Made by a program: the position numbers and the translations under genes. This document shows positions 45,290-58,470 of a DNA stretch of 64,000 nt, one piece after another. The notes under the pieces were generated by a model. The model ran no database searches and was not told the DNA's origin. It saw nothing but the letters and a program-made list of their open reading frames with translations. Position 1 is the stretch's first letter. Every line of letters starts with the position of its first letter. The DNA is from Allium sativum (Eukaryota; Streptophyta; Magnoliopsida; Asparagales; Amaryllidaceae), in assembly GCA_030737875.1 (NCBI GenBank), contig CM060910.1, forward strand, positions 249,830,427 through 249,894,426, in the 5' to 3' direction.

Positions 45290-47090
45290 ACTTTGTGATT
45301 ATACATTGGATGAAAACAAATAGATGTTCTTTATTTTGATATTAGAATATATAGAAAATGTAAATTTATAAAATTTACTTTTATATGTCATTTATGTTAG
45401 AACAAAATTTGTCAATTTTGTTAGAAGCTAAATTATGTCGTTTATGTTAGGACAAAATTTGTCAATTACGTTATACATGTTGTACTAGTATAAAATGTTA
45501 GAAATGATGCAACATAAAAATTATATTTTTATGTTAATCTAAATTATGAGAAAAGAATAGTCAATAAAAAATTATATTTTTATTAAAATATGAACCAATA
45601 GAAAAGAGTTGTAAATAAAAATTATCTTTATTGGAATATGAACCATTAGAAAATGGTTAGACAATAAAAGTTACATTTTTATTGTAATGAGAATCATTTT
45701 TGTTGAGATAAATTAGATTTAACAAAAATATCATTTTTGTTAAATAAGATTTGTTAACAAATGAAAATTTCATTTTTATTTGTTAAGTTAAAATAGGAAT
45801 TTGTATATAAATAAATCATTCTCTTATTTTTTCATTGAAAGGGATTAAAACAGGTATAAACATTTTTGTCATACATAGAATGGAATTGGCATTTTGTCAT
45901 ACATATGTTATTAGAATGAAATTTCCTTTTATCTAGAACTGACATAATAGGATTTGTCAAATTTATGTCATTTTAATGTGAGCAAAATAGGAAAATATTT
46001 AGTATAAAATATTATTTAATATGATATTAGAAGTATGATTACATTAGAAATAATGTTACATTAGAAATTTGATTATATTAGAAGTATGTTACATTAGAAA
46101 TACGTTACATTAGGAATATGCATACATTAGGTATATATTACATTAAAAATGTGACATTAGACAAGATATAACATTTTCATATAAATGTTACATTAACAAA
46201 AGAAATGACATTTTTATTGTAAACGTTACATTAGAGAAAAATAACTTTTTTGTATTATAAAATGTAGCATGAGCATTAAAATATCATTTTAATGCTAATG
46301 TATACATTAGAATTTATGTGCAAAATGAAATTATCATTTTGATGTAAATACATACATTAGAATACATAGAGAAATGTTATCATATAAAATAATCTTTTGT
46401 ATGATATTTAATGTTAAGTAGATAAAATATCACTTTTTATTTGTTTTGTCGAAGTGTTAGAATTGATTTATCAAAAAAAAATCCTTTTTATGTTAATATG
46501 GAAAGTTACGAATGTTTACATGTAGAATACTCTTTTATATGATAAATGTTAACATAGAAAATATTATTTATATAATATTAGAATGCATTGAATACGTTAA
46601 CATAGAAAAAGATTATTTATAGAATGCATAGAAAATGTTATTTATATTAGAATGCCTAGAATATGTTAACATAGAAATTATTCTTTTTAGATGTAAATTA
46701 AACATAGAAAAAGAATTATACTTTTTAATGTAATATTAGAAACGTAGAACAAAAATAAACATTTTGTCAAAAGAATAAAATTGGGATAAAATTCACATTT
46801 TTGTCTAAATAAAAGAGTTGAAACGTTCATTTATTTGTCATGAATATATATAAAAACATGATTAGAAAAGCGAAAAACAATAAAAATTACATTTTTTTTA
46901 TTTGTAATATAAAACCGTAGGAAAGAGGAAGACAATAGGAATTACATTTTCATATGTAATAAAGAATGAGACTTACATTGTAAATTAAAAATTTACATTT
47001 TATATGTAAATGAAAGGTAGGAATTTGCATTGTAAGTAAATGTACTTTTTTTATATGTAATTAAAGGATAAGTTATAATATTTGAAATCA
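45290..47090. repeat. AT-rich ladder of element A, first part
   Basis: Recurring ATATCATTTT-, TTACATTAGAA- and AAAATTACATTTTT-type units at roughly 30-60 bp. It lies between the splice-donor-like motif and the GC-rich dimer. Noncoding. Confidence 0.65.
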
Positions 47091-47220
47091 AGTTATTTTG
47101 GAAATATGTAATATTCCAAAATTAAGATATTTTGAAATGAGAAACAGTTTAAAATAATATTTTTAGTAGAACAATTATAATGATTAATTAAAATTGTACT
47201 TGGACACGAGGTTAGGTCAC

Positions 47221-47430
47221 ACTTGTGGTGGAAGTCTGCCTGGACCGGACCGGCATATCCAGCAGCCACTAATGTTGGGCCTAATGTGAGAGGTCCAAGT
47301 GTGCAAATACAAATTGGGCCAAGATACAAGGTTAAGCCTAACTTGTGGTGGAAGTCTGCCCAGAACCGACCGGCCTATCCAACATCCACAAGTTGCAGGC
47401 CTAATGTGAGAGGTCTGGCCCATAGTAAAA
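47221..47430 (+). repeat. GC-rich 120-bp dimer in element A right LTR
   Basis: ACTTGTGGTGGAAGTCTGCC at 47221 and 47341. It matches 6372-6575 and shows the uninterrupted site of the first Athila-like insertion. Confidence 0.85.
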
Positions 47431-50032
47431 TATAAATGGATAAATTAAAAATTGACGTTATTTTCACACAATAATGAAATAAATATTTTCACCTCCAAGT
47501 TTGTTATAAAAGAAAGTTACATTTTTAATGTAATAAGATAAGGATTAGAAAAGTTTTACATTTTCTTAATGTAAATGGGGATTAAAAGAAAATTTCATTT
47601 TTTTATGTAATTAAGTAAAAGAACATAAAATTTCATTTTTGTGTAATTAAGTCAATCTGCATGTGAATTAGATTGAAAGTGGAAAATTTACATTTATCAT
47701 GTAAATTAAGATAAAGGAGAAAAATTACATCTTATGTAATCAAGTTAAAGTAGAAAGAAGTTTACATTTTTAATGTGAATAAAAATTATAGAAATAATTT
47801 ACATTTTTAGTGTTAATTAGATTAAAAAGAAAAAGTTTACATTTTTAATGTGAATAAAAATAATAGAAATGAAATGTATTTTTTTATCGTCACTTTAGAT
47901 GCGATAAAAGAATAGAATAAAAATTATATGCTTTTATCGTCATTTTAGAGGAGGTAAAAAGAAGTTACATTTTTCAATATAAATAAAAGGAAAATAGGAA
48001 GTTACATTTTTATATGTAATTGGTGTAATATAGAAACTTACATTTTTCAATGTAAATAAGGATGAAATAGAAATTATATTTTTTTTATATGCAAATAAAA
48101 GAATTTACATTTTTCAATGTAAACAAAAGAATGATTAGGAATTTACATTTTCCAATGTAAATAGAATATGAAATAAAGGTTACATTTTCAATATAATAAT
48201 ATATTGAAGTATAAATTTACATTTCTCAATGTAAATAAAATAGGAATAGAAATTTGCATTTTTCAATGTAAATAATAAGATTAGAAATTTACAATTCTAA
48301 AGAATGGATTTTCATTAGAAAGAAATATGAAACCAAATATACATTTGGTGTAAATTGAAAAATGGAAGAGGAAAATATAAATAGTTATGTTTAGGATGTG
48401 TATGTAAAGTAAAAATAGCGATAGATCGTTATAAATTATTAACAACGATATGAAATGGTTTTCAAATTTATATATGCGAGAGTTATTTGGAAAGTCCGAG
48501 TTTACTCTCATTCCAAATAATGATGCGACGTTCGAAGAATTGAAGACGGCGATTGAAGACCGACGATCTTCACATCGAATGGGTAACTAGTGTTGAGGCC
48601 CTTGATTGATTTGCTCCCAAGACGAGGCTAAAATGGTAGTTATCCGGATGTAGTGCTGATTTGTACGGATTTGGCTTTCGCTCAGACCCAGAGCATAAGT
48701 TTATAAATGGAATGTGTGTCTGACGTTGAATTTTGTTCTATGTAAATTGATTTCTATTAATATACAACCATTGGTGGCGGAGAATTTATTCTCTTGCTCA
48801 ACACCCTTAGAGGTTGTGTATTAATAGTTATCAATCGCATGGTGTGAATTGTCAACGTGGCACGCTAAGATGAAGATGATCAAGGCTTTGTTGAAAAGCA
48901 GACCTTGTGGTTATAACGTTACTTCGCGAGCCTCACAACCCGGTTGAGTCTAAAACGAGAGAAGGGAACGCAGGGAGAGCAGCACGTTTCTTTCTAGCTA
49001 GAAGTGGTGTCGGTGCTTAAACTGGCTGATATTTACTTATGTGGATGATGGAATGTGGCGCGCCTCGGATGATAGGTCCTATAGGACCGGGAAACGTGTG
49101 TTCAGGAATTGCCAATCCACGAAGCTGTATGTGTGGACCGGCCCTGCAGCTTTCCAAGGGTTCACTGCGGGGGATCCTGAGACATTAGCTAGAGTGTCTC
49201 GAATCGGTAAGGAGCTCCTCCCTAGCCTTGACTCATGATGGAAACCCAATTTCCAATACAACCTCATGCGGTTTTGATTGTATTACTAGTATGGAGGCAT
49301 AGTATATGGTAGCTATGCTTCCTAGGATTGACACATTTACTTTGAAATGTTTTTGAAACATATACACACTAATACTAATATCAAAATCTGTTTTTATCTT
49401 ATCAAGCATTTTTGACCATTATAAGGTAAAACCCTATCCTCCGGTTTGCGTTGCATTGTGTGATGGGACTTGGGTCTTATGATGGTTTCATTTTTCCAAA
49501 AAGCATTGCGTTGTTTAACGATTTACTTTAATTTATGCACGACAATCCATTGGAGTAAACCCGTTCCACATTAGCGGCGCGGTCCTTGGATTTGTCTTAT
49601 TGTTATTAGTGAAATTAGTTAAGAATTCTCACACCAGTCCCATGACTGACCCGTTGTTTGTTTCCACCTTTACAAACTCGGGTGCCCTCTTTTTCCACAC
49701 GGGCAGTCGAGTAGCTTTTTGCAGATATATGCTTCTTGAGCAGGATTCTGGATTGAAGCTTAAAGCTGTGTCCAGAACATAGTTGTCTTCCGCTGTATCT
49801 ATTTTATTGTTTCCGCTGTATTGTATTATAATATTGTAATTTATCTTCCGCTGTAATTTTATTCGATGTACTCTGATATTCTGTACTCTGATGTAACATT
49901 ATTGAAATGTTTATAAAAGTCTGTTGTTATTGTTCTGATGTTGTTGTATTCCCAAAGTTAACGTGTTCGGGTTTTGAACGGTCTTGGTCGATTTTGCGAT
50001 CGATCGGGTCAGGCGGAATCCGGGCCGTTGCA

Positions 50033-50246
50033 GATCTAAAATGAATTCTGTACAGTCAATTGAAATTAGAAATCGAATTTTCAAACTACCGCGCCATTTT
50101 AGGCTCGTTATATAATTGAAATAAATTTATACGTTCTAACTTCGTTTTAAATAAATTTTTAGTCGTTATTATTTAAAATATTCAAAATTCATTAAAATTG
50201 CTAAAATAAAAAATTTAAATTGGTTCTGATTTTCCGGGTTGTTACA
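50033..50246 (-). repeat. F: head of a minus-strand giant LTR
   Basis: Minus strand starts TGTAACAACCCGG at 50246 and reads through the conserved GGCGCGGTAGTTTG to GATC, where element A is inserted. The rest should lie left of A, beyond the window. The head is followed on the + side by element C sequence, so F was inserted in C. Confidence 0.8.
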
Positions 50247-51121
50247 CTGTGGCTCCTAAGGGCTTGACTGAGTACTTGCCTGAGACATGGGCTAGATTGT
50301 CTCAAATTCGGTAAGGACAATCCCTTGCCTTGGTTCATGATGGAAATCCAACTTCCAATACGACATCATACGGTTTTGTTTGTATAACTAGTATGGCGAC
50401 ATAGTATATGGTAGTTATGCCATCTATGATTGATACATTATGATTGAAATGTTTTTGAAACATATACAAACTAATAATAATATCAAATCCGTTTTATCGT
50501 ATCAAGCATTTTTGACCATTACAAGGTAAAACTCTATCCTCTGGTTTGCGTTGCATTGTGTGATGGGACTTGAGTCTTATAATAGTTCCATTTTTCTAAA
50601 AAGCATTGCGTTGTTTAACGATTTACTTTATATATATGCACTGGCAATCCAATGGAGTAAACCCGTTCCGCGTTAGCGGCATGGTCCTGTGATTAGCCTT
50701 ATTATTAAATAAGTTAAGTAAGATTTCTCATACCAGTCCCATGACTGACTCGTAGTTTGTTTCACTTTGCAAACTCGGGTGCCCTCTTTTCCACACGGAC
50801 AGACGAGTAGCTTGTTTTGTAGATATTTATTTATTAGGCAGGATTCTGGATCGAAGCTTAAAGCTGTGGCCAGAGTAATGATAGTCTTCCGCTGCATTGT
50901 ATTACATTTATTGTAAATTAATCTTTCGCTTTTGTATTATTATTTATTCGATGTACTTTGATATTATGTACTCTGATGTAACATTATTATGATGTTTATA
51001 AAAGTCTCCTATTATTTCTTCTGATGTGTTGTATGCCCAAAGTTAGTGTATTCGAGTTTTTGAACGGTCTTAGTCGATTTTGCAATCGATTAGGTCTGTA
51101 AAAAATATGAGTAGTTATAGT

Positions 51122-51133
51122 TGGTATTAGAGC
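51122..51133 (+). promoter_or_regulatory. Degenerate primer-binding site of element C
   Basis: TGGTATTAGAGC, one substitution from the initiator-Met-type site in G and A. Confidence 0.85.
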
Positions 51134-51194
51134 TCTGGTTAGCTCAAATTTTTAGGTACAACTCGTTAGAACTGGGTAAAAGATTCATCAGAGG

Positions 51195-51302
51195 TAGGAA
51201 TAGTAATATCCTATAAAAGAATACTCATTAGAGATAGGATCAACAACATCCTAGAATGAGAAAACTCGTTAGAGATGGGGTTAGTAATGCCCTAGAATGA
51301 GT
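51195..51302 (+). other. Tandem hairpin cluster (element C)
   Basis: Three hairpins. 51195-51213: TAGGA/TCCTA around a TAGTAAT loop. About 51223-51260: outer CTCATT/AATGAG, inner GGAT/ATCC, loop CAACAAC. 51264-51302: outer ACTCGTT/AATGAGT with a G-T wobble, inner GGGT/GCCC. Stem changes relative to A and G mostly keep pairing. Confidence 0.68.
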
Positions 51303-51555
51303 CAAGAGTAATAAGTTTATGACTAACGTATTTACGATTATATATATAAATAATCCGATTTTATAAAATATGATTTTTTTTATATAAAATTATATGTATT
51401 TGAAAAGCTAATCAACTAATTAATTGATGATTGTGTGATTATTAGTTCAACTAATAAAATTATTAATCCAATAAAACAAGTAAAAAAATTTGAAAGTTGA
51501 GTTGGTTAATTAAACAACTTTCAACTCTGTTCCTTTTCGAGGACGAAAAGATTTT

Positions 51556-51568
51556 AAGTGGGGGAGAT
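51556..51568 (+). promoter_or_regulatory. Polypurine tract of element C
   Basis: AAGTGGGGGAGAT directly before the right LTR start TGTAACAACCC, identical to G's tract. Confidence 0.9.
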
Positions 51569-52445
51569 TGTAACAACCCAGATTTTTGGAACCTATTTAA
51601 AAATTTTGTTTTAGGAATTTTTATAGATTTTGAATATTTAAAATAATTTATTTTAAATAATAACGATTAAAAATTTATTTAAATCGAAGTTAGAAAGAAT
51701 ATATTTATAAAAGGAGTTAGAAATAGCACGGTAGTTTGAAAATTTGAATTTGAACTTTGACTGAGTGTACAGGATGCAAGATAAATCGGATTTTAGTAAA
51801 ACCAAATATATTAGAATCTATTTAAAAACATCTTTCCAATAAATCTGAAAAATTGAAATTTCATAGCGGAAATCAAAAGTTATGGCCAGTTGAATTTTTA
51901 GAATAGTCGCTATGGAATTTAATATAATATAGCCCTTAAAAATAGCCATTTTGCAAACGACCTCCATTTTCGACAAAACCACTTTTGTTGGAACCAAAAT
52001 GTCAAATTATTTTTGGGTTTAAATTTCCATAATTTTTGGAATTAATATGTGAGTGTGGTAAAAGAAAACGTGTTTTGTCAATTTTAGTCAAATTGGATCA
52101 ACCAGAAAATGGCCATTTTTCAAACGGTCTCCAAATTTGATGAAATTTGTTCTGTTAGGACCTATTATTAAAACAAAGCTAGAAATAATTTTTCTGGAAT
52201 TTTTAAAATTAGTAGGTGGCCCTAGTAAATTAAAATGTACATTTAAATTGAATAATTAAATGATTTATATTTTAAAATAAAGTAAAGTGGGTTGAGATGA
52301 TCAAACAGACTGACGGGACCTAGTCCATTGTGTTCGGAATAGGGGTATTTGGCTTGCGGCGGCAGTCGTTTGGCTGGAATTGGAGTTCTTAAGAGTTAGC
52401 GGGCTTTTTACGAATTAATGAATTAATTAATGTAATATAATATGT

Positions 52446-52453
52446 TATAAATA
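52446..52453 (+). promoter_or_regulatory. TATA box of element C LTR
   Basis: A perfect TATAAATA about 24 bases before AAACCCTAATCC, a typical plant core promoter layout; it is the clearest in the window. Confidence 0.7.
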
Positions 52454-53023
52454 CCAGGGATAATACGCAAACCCTAATCCACCATGAGCAGCCGCCTTTT
52501 ACCATTTCAGTGGCCAATACACTTTAAACTTGTCCTTCTCTTTTCTGCAAATCCACAAAGTATTTTCAAATGATTTCAATTACAATATTGAAGAGAGTGT
52601 CTAACCCTATATGTTCAACAGTCATGATCGAATATGGGTCACCGACGTGGTCTGAATTCCCTCTCTAGACCGCCGACATCGAGCTTAGTTCCATGACGGA
52701 GGAGGAGACTGAACTGCACCAGACTCACAGCGGTGGTCCACCACTTGGCGGTGCGTCGAGGGGAGATGTCAGATCTGGGAACGATGTGGTGTGGCAGCGG
52801 GAATTGATAGACCTAGGTGTCGAGAATGGATTCGATTTGTAAACGATGAAGGAAGGATTAACGACCTGTTTGTGATGATATGTAATTAGTGTATATCTTC
52901 TTACTGTGAAATCAGAATTCAGTGATTTTCGAAATGTTAGAACTGTATTGACAAGATCTACACAACGGAATAAACCAGAGCAGAAACGGAACGATCTACA
53001 ATTTTGAGGAATTCCAAAGCAAG

Positions 53024-53036
53024 GTGAGATTTCTCA
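53024..53036 (+). promoter_or_regulatory. AG-GTGAG splice-donor-like motif in C
   Basis: AAGGTGAGATTTCTCA matches a plant 5' splice site and contains the inverted repeat TGAGA-TT-TCTCA. Confidence 0.5.
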
Positions 53037-53056
53037 ATTTAAAAATTAAAATTAAA

Positions 53057-53092
53057 ATATATATATAGAAATATATATATATATATATAGAA

Positions 53093-53120
<28 letters not shown>
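53057..53120. repeat. AT microsatellite
   Basis: Alternating AT runs interrupted twice by AGAA. Confidence 0.95.
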
Positions 53121-53123
<3 letters not shown>

Positions 53124-53249
53124 ATTTGATTGCGACTTTGTTATAAATATACACCATATAGAACACAAACATGCGGTGTGTAAAATTTAGATTGACAAAT
53201 TGATTGTGGTGATGATTATTCGTTGAACTATATTTATCTAAGATAAAGA

Positions 53250-54770
53250 TATAATCTTTAAATATTAAAATGAAAATATCATGTTATGTTAAACATATCA
53301 TTTTAGTTGGAAAAACATCATTTTTGTTATTATATGACATGTTAAAGAAAAACATCATTTTTTTATTATATGACATGTTAAAGAAAAACATCATTTTTGT
53401 TATTATATGTCATGTTAATTAAAAACATTATTTATGTTAGAATAATGTCATGTTATAACATCATTTATGTTAGAATAATGTCATGACATGTTAAGAATGT
53501 CATTTTTGTTAGGAATGTTATATTAGAACAAATATGTCCCTTTTGTAGAAAAACATATTTTGTCAATAAATATGTCATTTATGTAGAAATCATATTTGGT
53601 CAACAAATATGTCATTTATGTAGAAATCATATTTGGTTAACAAATATGTCGTTCATGTAGAAATCATATTTTGTAAATAAAATATGTCATGTTAGAATAA
53701 AATTGTCATCTTAGTTAAAAATGTCATTTTAGTAAAATATATCATATTAAAATAAAATTATCATATGTTGCATTAGAATAAAACATAACATTTTTGTTAT
53801 AAAATGTTGCATTAGAAATAAAATAACATTTTGTTGTAAAATGTTTTATTAGATTTAAAATGTCACTTTTGTTAGAAATATTTTGTTAGATTAAAAATAA
53901 CATTTTGTTAAGGAATGTTATATTAGATTAAAAATAACATTTTAGTTAGAAATGTTTATTTAGAATAAAAATATCATTGATTTAGAAAAGTCATTCATTT
54001 AGAAATATCATTCATTTAGAAAATGTCATTTAAATAAAAAAAAATATTTATTTAAAAATATCATTTTCATTAGAAATGTCATGTTAGTTAAAAATATCGT
54101 TTTTGTTGAATTATATTTGTGTCAAAAACAAAATAACATTTTTGTATATTTGTGTCAAAAACAGAATAACATTTTTGTTAAATATATTTGTGTCAAAACA
54201 AAATATCGTTTTTGTTGAATTATATTTGTGTCACATAAAAATATCATTTTTATGTTGAATTAGAAATGCCATATAAAAAAATATCATTTTTATGTTGAAT
54301 TAGAATTGCCATATAAAATATCATTTTTATGTTGAATTAGAAATGCCATATAAAATATCGTTTTTATGTTGAATTAGAATTGCCATATAAAATATCATTT
54401 TTATGGTGAATTAGAATTGCCATATAAAATATCATTTTATGTGAATTAGAATTGTCTTATAAACATATCCTTTTATGTGAATTAGAATTGTCTTATAAAC
54501 ATATCCTTTTATGTGAATTAGAATTGTCATGTAAAAATCTCATTTTTATTGTATATATATATATATCAAATATGAAAATATTCATGTTTGAATAAAATTG
54601 GTTAAACAGTAAAAATCACATTTTTATTGTTAAAATAGAACTTGTTAAAAAGCTCATTATTTGAAATGAAATTTATTAACAATAAAAAATTACATTTTTA
54701 TTGTACATTAGAAAAGGTTAAAAATGATCATTATATGAAATGGAAATTTGTTCACATTAAAAAATTACAT
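53250..54770. repeat. AT-rich ladder of element C
   Basis: Recurring units with ATATCATTTTTATG, AACATCATTTTTGTT and ATTTGTGTCAAAA, in local tandem runs. The clearest is at 54240-54440, where GAATTAGAATTGCCATATAA recurs about every 60 bp. Noncoding. Confidence 0.75.
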
Positions 54771-56359
54771 TTTTTGTAACGACTCAAAAATTTTCGGCCC
54801 CGAAAATCGACATAAATACCTTTACCGTAACTCATGCCGACCTTCCGAACGCTGAAAACGCTGGAACGTTATTTGAAAGAAGTTAGAGGGTGAGATAAGA
54901 AAGAAAGAAATATTATAGTAGAAGAAGAAGAAGAAACAACACAACACAGAGTCTCACATCGCAGCGGAACAAAATATAATACAGAAATAACTTTATTGAG
55001 AGCTTTTAAAAATACTTACAACATCATAGTACATCACCCCACGGGACAGTTATAATAACATGTTCCCGTATACAATACGCAGCGGAATAGTAGCTATATA
55101 ATATCATACCGCTGAACTCTTCCAGCTCGTCTCTTCACAGCATTTGATAACCTGAACCTGTACACCCCGGACTAACCCGAGCATTTACAAAATACCGGGT
55201 CAGTCTGGTGAACCAAAGTGAGATAAACTTGCACAGTATTTAGGGTATCACACAACCTGATTTTAAAGTTAAAATCTTTCAAAGAAAAGGATAATCGTAA
55301 GACCAAATCCACTCATAAACATGGACGGTTTGTACCTTACGATAACCCAAAACATTTTTGAAATCAATATCTTTTCTGATATTATAATAATGTCTAAATA
55401 CATGTAAATAGCAATCTAGTGGAATGCTTGCATCTCACGCTCCACATATATAGTACACAATCAAAACCGCGGGTGCTTATTGGAGATTGGATTCCGACTA
55501 TGACAAGGTATGGGACCACCTGTCGATCGTGTATCTCTAGAGGCAAATACACTGGGTTCAACAAGAACGTCTTGTTACCCAGCCCTCACATGACCGACTA
55601 CTCATTTTGCTTGAGTGTATCGAAAGTATATCACCACCGGTTGGGAGCTACCCACCGTCTTCCCAAAAAGGGACAGCATCGATAGATTAAAGAAGCAAAA
55701 TGAATTTTCTCTAGATAGGTGATTATACACCCTAATTGGAGCGACCCACATAGCCATGCTGCCTGCCCAATTTTTTTGTCATTTCCCGGTTGATGAGGCT
55801 TGAGGTTTAAACTAACTTTGAAACATCTGGTCACCATTCACTTGGAATGCCACATCGTCAGATCCATCAAATCACTAATTGACGTCCACAAATATGCTCT
55901 GGGTTTTGAAGAAGGGCCATTCTTCGCCACCAACTTGGTATATTTGTAAAAATCAACGTACGTGGTTTTTAGGAAATACTCCATCAGACATTCGTCCATA
56001 CAAGTCATCCAGGAACAGAATGAACCAAAAGTACTCTCCTACTGCATCCAATATAGGAATCACCCCATGGATCGGCAAATAGAAATCCTTGCAACCCGTA
56101 GATTCCAACCACGACAGAACCACAGTTTATCTCTGGCCGCTAAACCCGAGATTATTAGTAATCCTTCCGCTTATGAAGATCCACGGTCTTCAATGCTCCA
56201 TCTCGACCGTCTTTTGATATCTTCACGTATTTGTTGGTCGGAATGGTTTTCGAATATAAATTCGATCCCGGTCTTTCCGTACCAACAATCGTATTGGACA
56301 GATTTGATAGTCGGTGATTTAACTATCAAAATAGACAATGTTTCAATCATGACAATCCA

Positions 56360-58130
56360 ATGAGTTCACTGATTCAGTATTCAGCATCACTTGGCCTTTT
56401 TATTAACAATTGTAAATTAAAACTCTTAAATCTTCTGATAAATATAGTTTTCTCGATTCTTATATAACATAAGATTATTCTTTAACATATTCATTACTTA
56501 GGATAAATCCTATATCACATTTAGTTTCTATTTTCATTTTCAAACCATTAGCTCTGTTATTATATAATATTTGGAAATCATTTCAACTTATTACTCATAC
56601 CATAACTTTACGAAACATCTTCCTTCATTACTTGACAACGATAACAAATGCTTATAAGTATAGAGTAAATCTATTTCAATACTCAACTTTACATTTCCTC
56701 TTATCCTTGCGGATATCATTATAATTTGACGAAATCACCTTTATTCCCCTTTTTCCTTGAAATCATCATTTTATATATATTTTCTCCAAAAATATTTCGT
56801 TATCATTTCACTAATGAAATAATAAAGTTTATTAGCCACATTTACCATTTCAACTCATATCATTCTAAGATAATCCTGAAGTCGTTCAAGTTGGGGTATT
56901 TTAGTTACCTCTCAGACCTTGATCAACAACCTTCATACCTTAAAATAAATATACGTTGTAATCCAAAACCAATATTTTATTCTAATCCCAATACAAATAC
57001 CATTGAACTATTTTATTTAAAATACTGTTTCATAAAACTTTCTTATATATTTGAAATTCCCTTTCTCGGATATAACCATTATTCCTTAATTTAATAATTA
57101 AGCAACTTCTTATAAAAATGCCACTTTTAACACCTTCCTCTTTTCAAGCAACTTCACTTTATAATTCGGATTAGTTTACAAATATTACGATTTGCTTCTT
57201 CTATCAAATTCACTTTTACCAATCTCGTTTCAAATCTATTCAACCATATCCCGCTTTGGAAATCTCATTTCAACTCCCAATTCTACTTAATCCCATTATT
57301 AAGTAACATCGATTTACCACTTCACCCTTTTTATATAACTCTTGTTTATCATCAAACTCCTTATTTTTCTTTCCTTTTACTTAATTTGAATAATTAAGTA
57401 ACATTTGTTTTACACTATCACATTTGCTTAACCATTCCTTTCATTACTTTGTTATAAAAACTCAAGTGTTAAACAAAATCTGTTCCCACTCTCCTTTCGT
57501 CATTCAATTGAATTCCATTTCAACTTCGATTACTTTTTAAACGATTTCCCATTAAAAAGTAATTTTCTAAATTATTATTAATTACGATAATATTTTATTT
57601 CAACCATTAACTACAATAGTAGTTAATTTCTTTATAAATTTAAAATAAGCAGCAAATTCCTTTTTAAAATCTTATTATAATCTTAACAAGATTCATTAAA
57701 CTATTTCTATTCGAAACATACTAATTTAATAATCAATTCAATTAACGAGTCGATTTATTTACTCAAATCACGATTATCCTATCAACCGATTCCAGTTCGT
57801 TTTCCCTTTAATTTAATTAATAATATATTTAATTGATTTATATAATTTCAATAAATTGTTTCTCAACAACACAATTATCCAAATTTAACCGTTACGTCAA
57901 TTCCCTTATTCTCACATTTAAAAATCTGATGATCATCACATTTGACTTTATAAAATCAATTTGCACTTAATTATAAACATAAATATTTATTCCCTTTCCA
58001 GTAAGTTTTTATTCAAAATATATATATTTCAAAACTATATTTAGTTACAAAATAAATTTTGTAATTTCAGTTCTATCGATTTACCTGACGGTAAATCGAT
58101 ATAAATTAAATAATTTACTTTTAGGCCATT
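56360..58130. other. AT-rich noncoding zone of D
   Basis: T/A- and C-rich on the + strand, with weak recurring TTTAATAATTAAG-like and TTCATTTCAACT-like motifs. No tandem period is evident. A 122-codon frame at 56726 is open by composition only. No gene seen. Confidence 0.55.
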
Positions 58131-58455
58131 TCCTGTCGATTACTCAACCAATATAGCTCATTGGTTAAAACACAACACATGTTGATTTTTCAGTCAACGA
58201 TCACTACTAAAATCAATAACCCAGTCATAACAGTTCATATATGAAAATATAAAAATAAATAATATATTTGAGGAATCCGGTTGGATCCCTCCACCCTGTC
58301 CTTCTTTGTATTCAAATAAGTTATCTCAACAATAACAGATATAATATTCAACCATCACAATAACAGCAATCCAAATATCCATCAACCAATTAACAATCAT
58401 AACACACAAATATTTAAACCCAACTTATATAAAATATAAGTAGGAAAAAAACTGA

Positions 58456-58470
58456 GTGAGTTGAACTCAC
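58456..58470 (-). promoter_or_regulatory. GTGAGTT-C-AACTCAC inverted repeat, splice-donor-like
   Basis: Minus strand CAAGGTGAGTTCAACTCAC: a consensus-like splice donor and a perfect 7+1+7 inverted repeat. It matches G's GTGAGAA-T-TTCTCAC in form with paired changes at two positions. Confidence 0.55.

Larger units (their letters stand above)
6367..50032 (+). mobile_element. Element A: giant-LTR non-coding retrotransposon, heavily interrupted
   Basis: Left LTR visible as 6367-8366 plus 23457-24209 (its start is upstream of the window). The internal region is 24210-24577 and the right LTR is 24578-25024 plus 44007-50032. The left pieces match 47213-49640 of the right LTR base by base outside small differences, which proves they are the same repeat. 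Without insertions the right LTR is about 6.47 kb, against 368 bp of internal DNA. The insertions in it are the Athila-like element (1-6366), G (8367-23451) and M (25026-44006). No coding frame belongs to A. It is inserted in F, since GATCT after 50032 begins F's sequence. Confidence 0.85.
44007..50032 (+). repeat. Element A right LTR, main part
   Basis: It resumes at AAAAGTATAAACAC after M. It has one module motif (GACGAAAC at 44122) rather than two, then CCGGAATGGGGGTAAAT, a TATA box (44413-44422), a leader with TAAACCTAAT and a GC-rich part (44610-44860). GTGAGAATTCT follows at 45043, then AT-rich ladders (45290-47090 and 47500-48300) around the GC-rich dimer (47221-47430). The conserved block runs to CCGGGCCGTTGCA. 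It is the uninterrupted reference for the left LTR pieces. Frames in the leader such as 44550-44861 are not supported as genes. Confidence 0.88.
50247..54774 (+). mobile_element. Element C: old giant-LTR retrotransposon (partial)
   Basis: The left LTR tail is 50247-51119, the internal region 51120-51568 (449 bp), and the right LTR starts at 51569 and is cut by D at 54775. Signals are the same as in A and G but more decayed: the left LTR ends GTTATA instead of GTTACA and the PBS has a C-to-T change. It is the outermost layer of the nest seen in this window and encodes nothing. Confidence 0.85.
51569..54774 (+). repeat. Element C right LTR, 5' part
   Basis: Head with AGCACGGTAGTTTG, module pair (51971 and 52138, period 167), GTTCGGAATAGGGGTATT (about 52332), TATAAATA at 52446-52453, AAACCCTAATCC leader (52470), GC-rich leader (about 52620-52830), GTGAGATTTCTCA at 53024-53036, an AT microsatellite, then a ladder until D. 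No genes. Confidence 0.85.

Noticed and set aside
56726..57094. 122-codon frame in D
   Set aside because: AT-rich, no domain, sits in the noncoding AT zone of an LTR; no evidence of translation.
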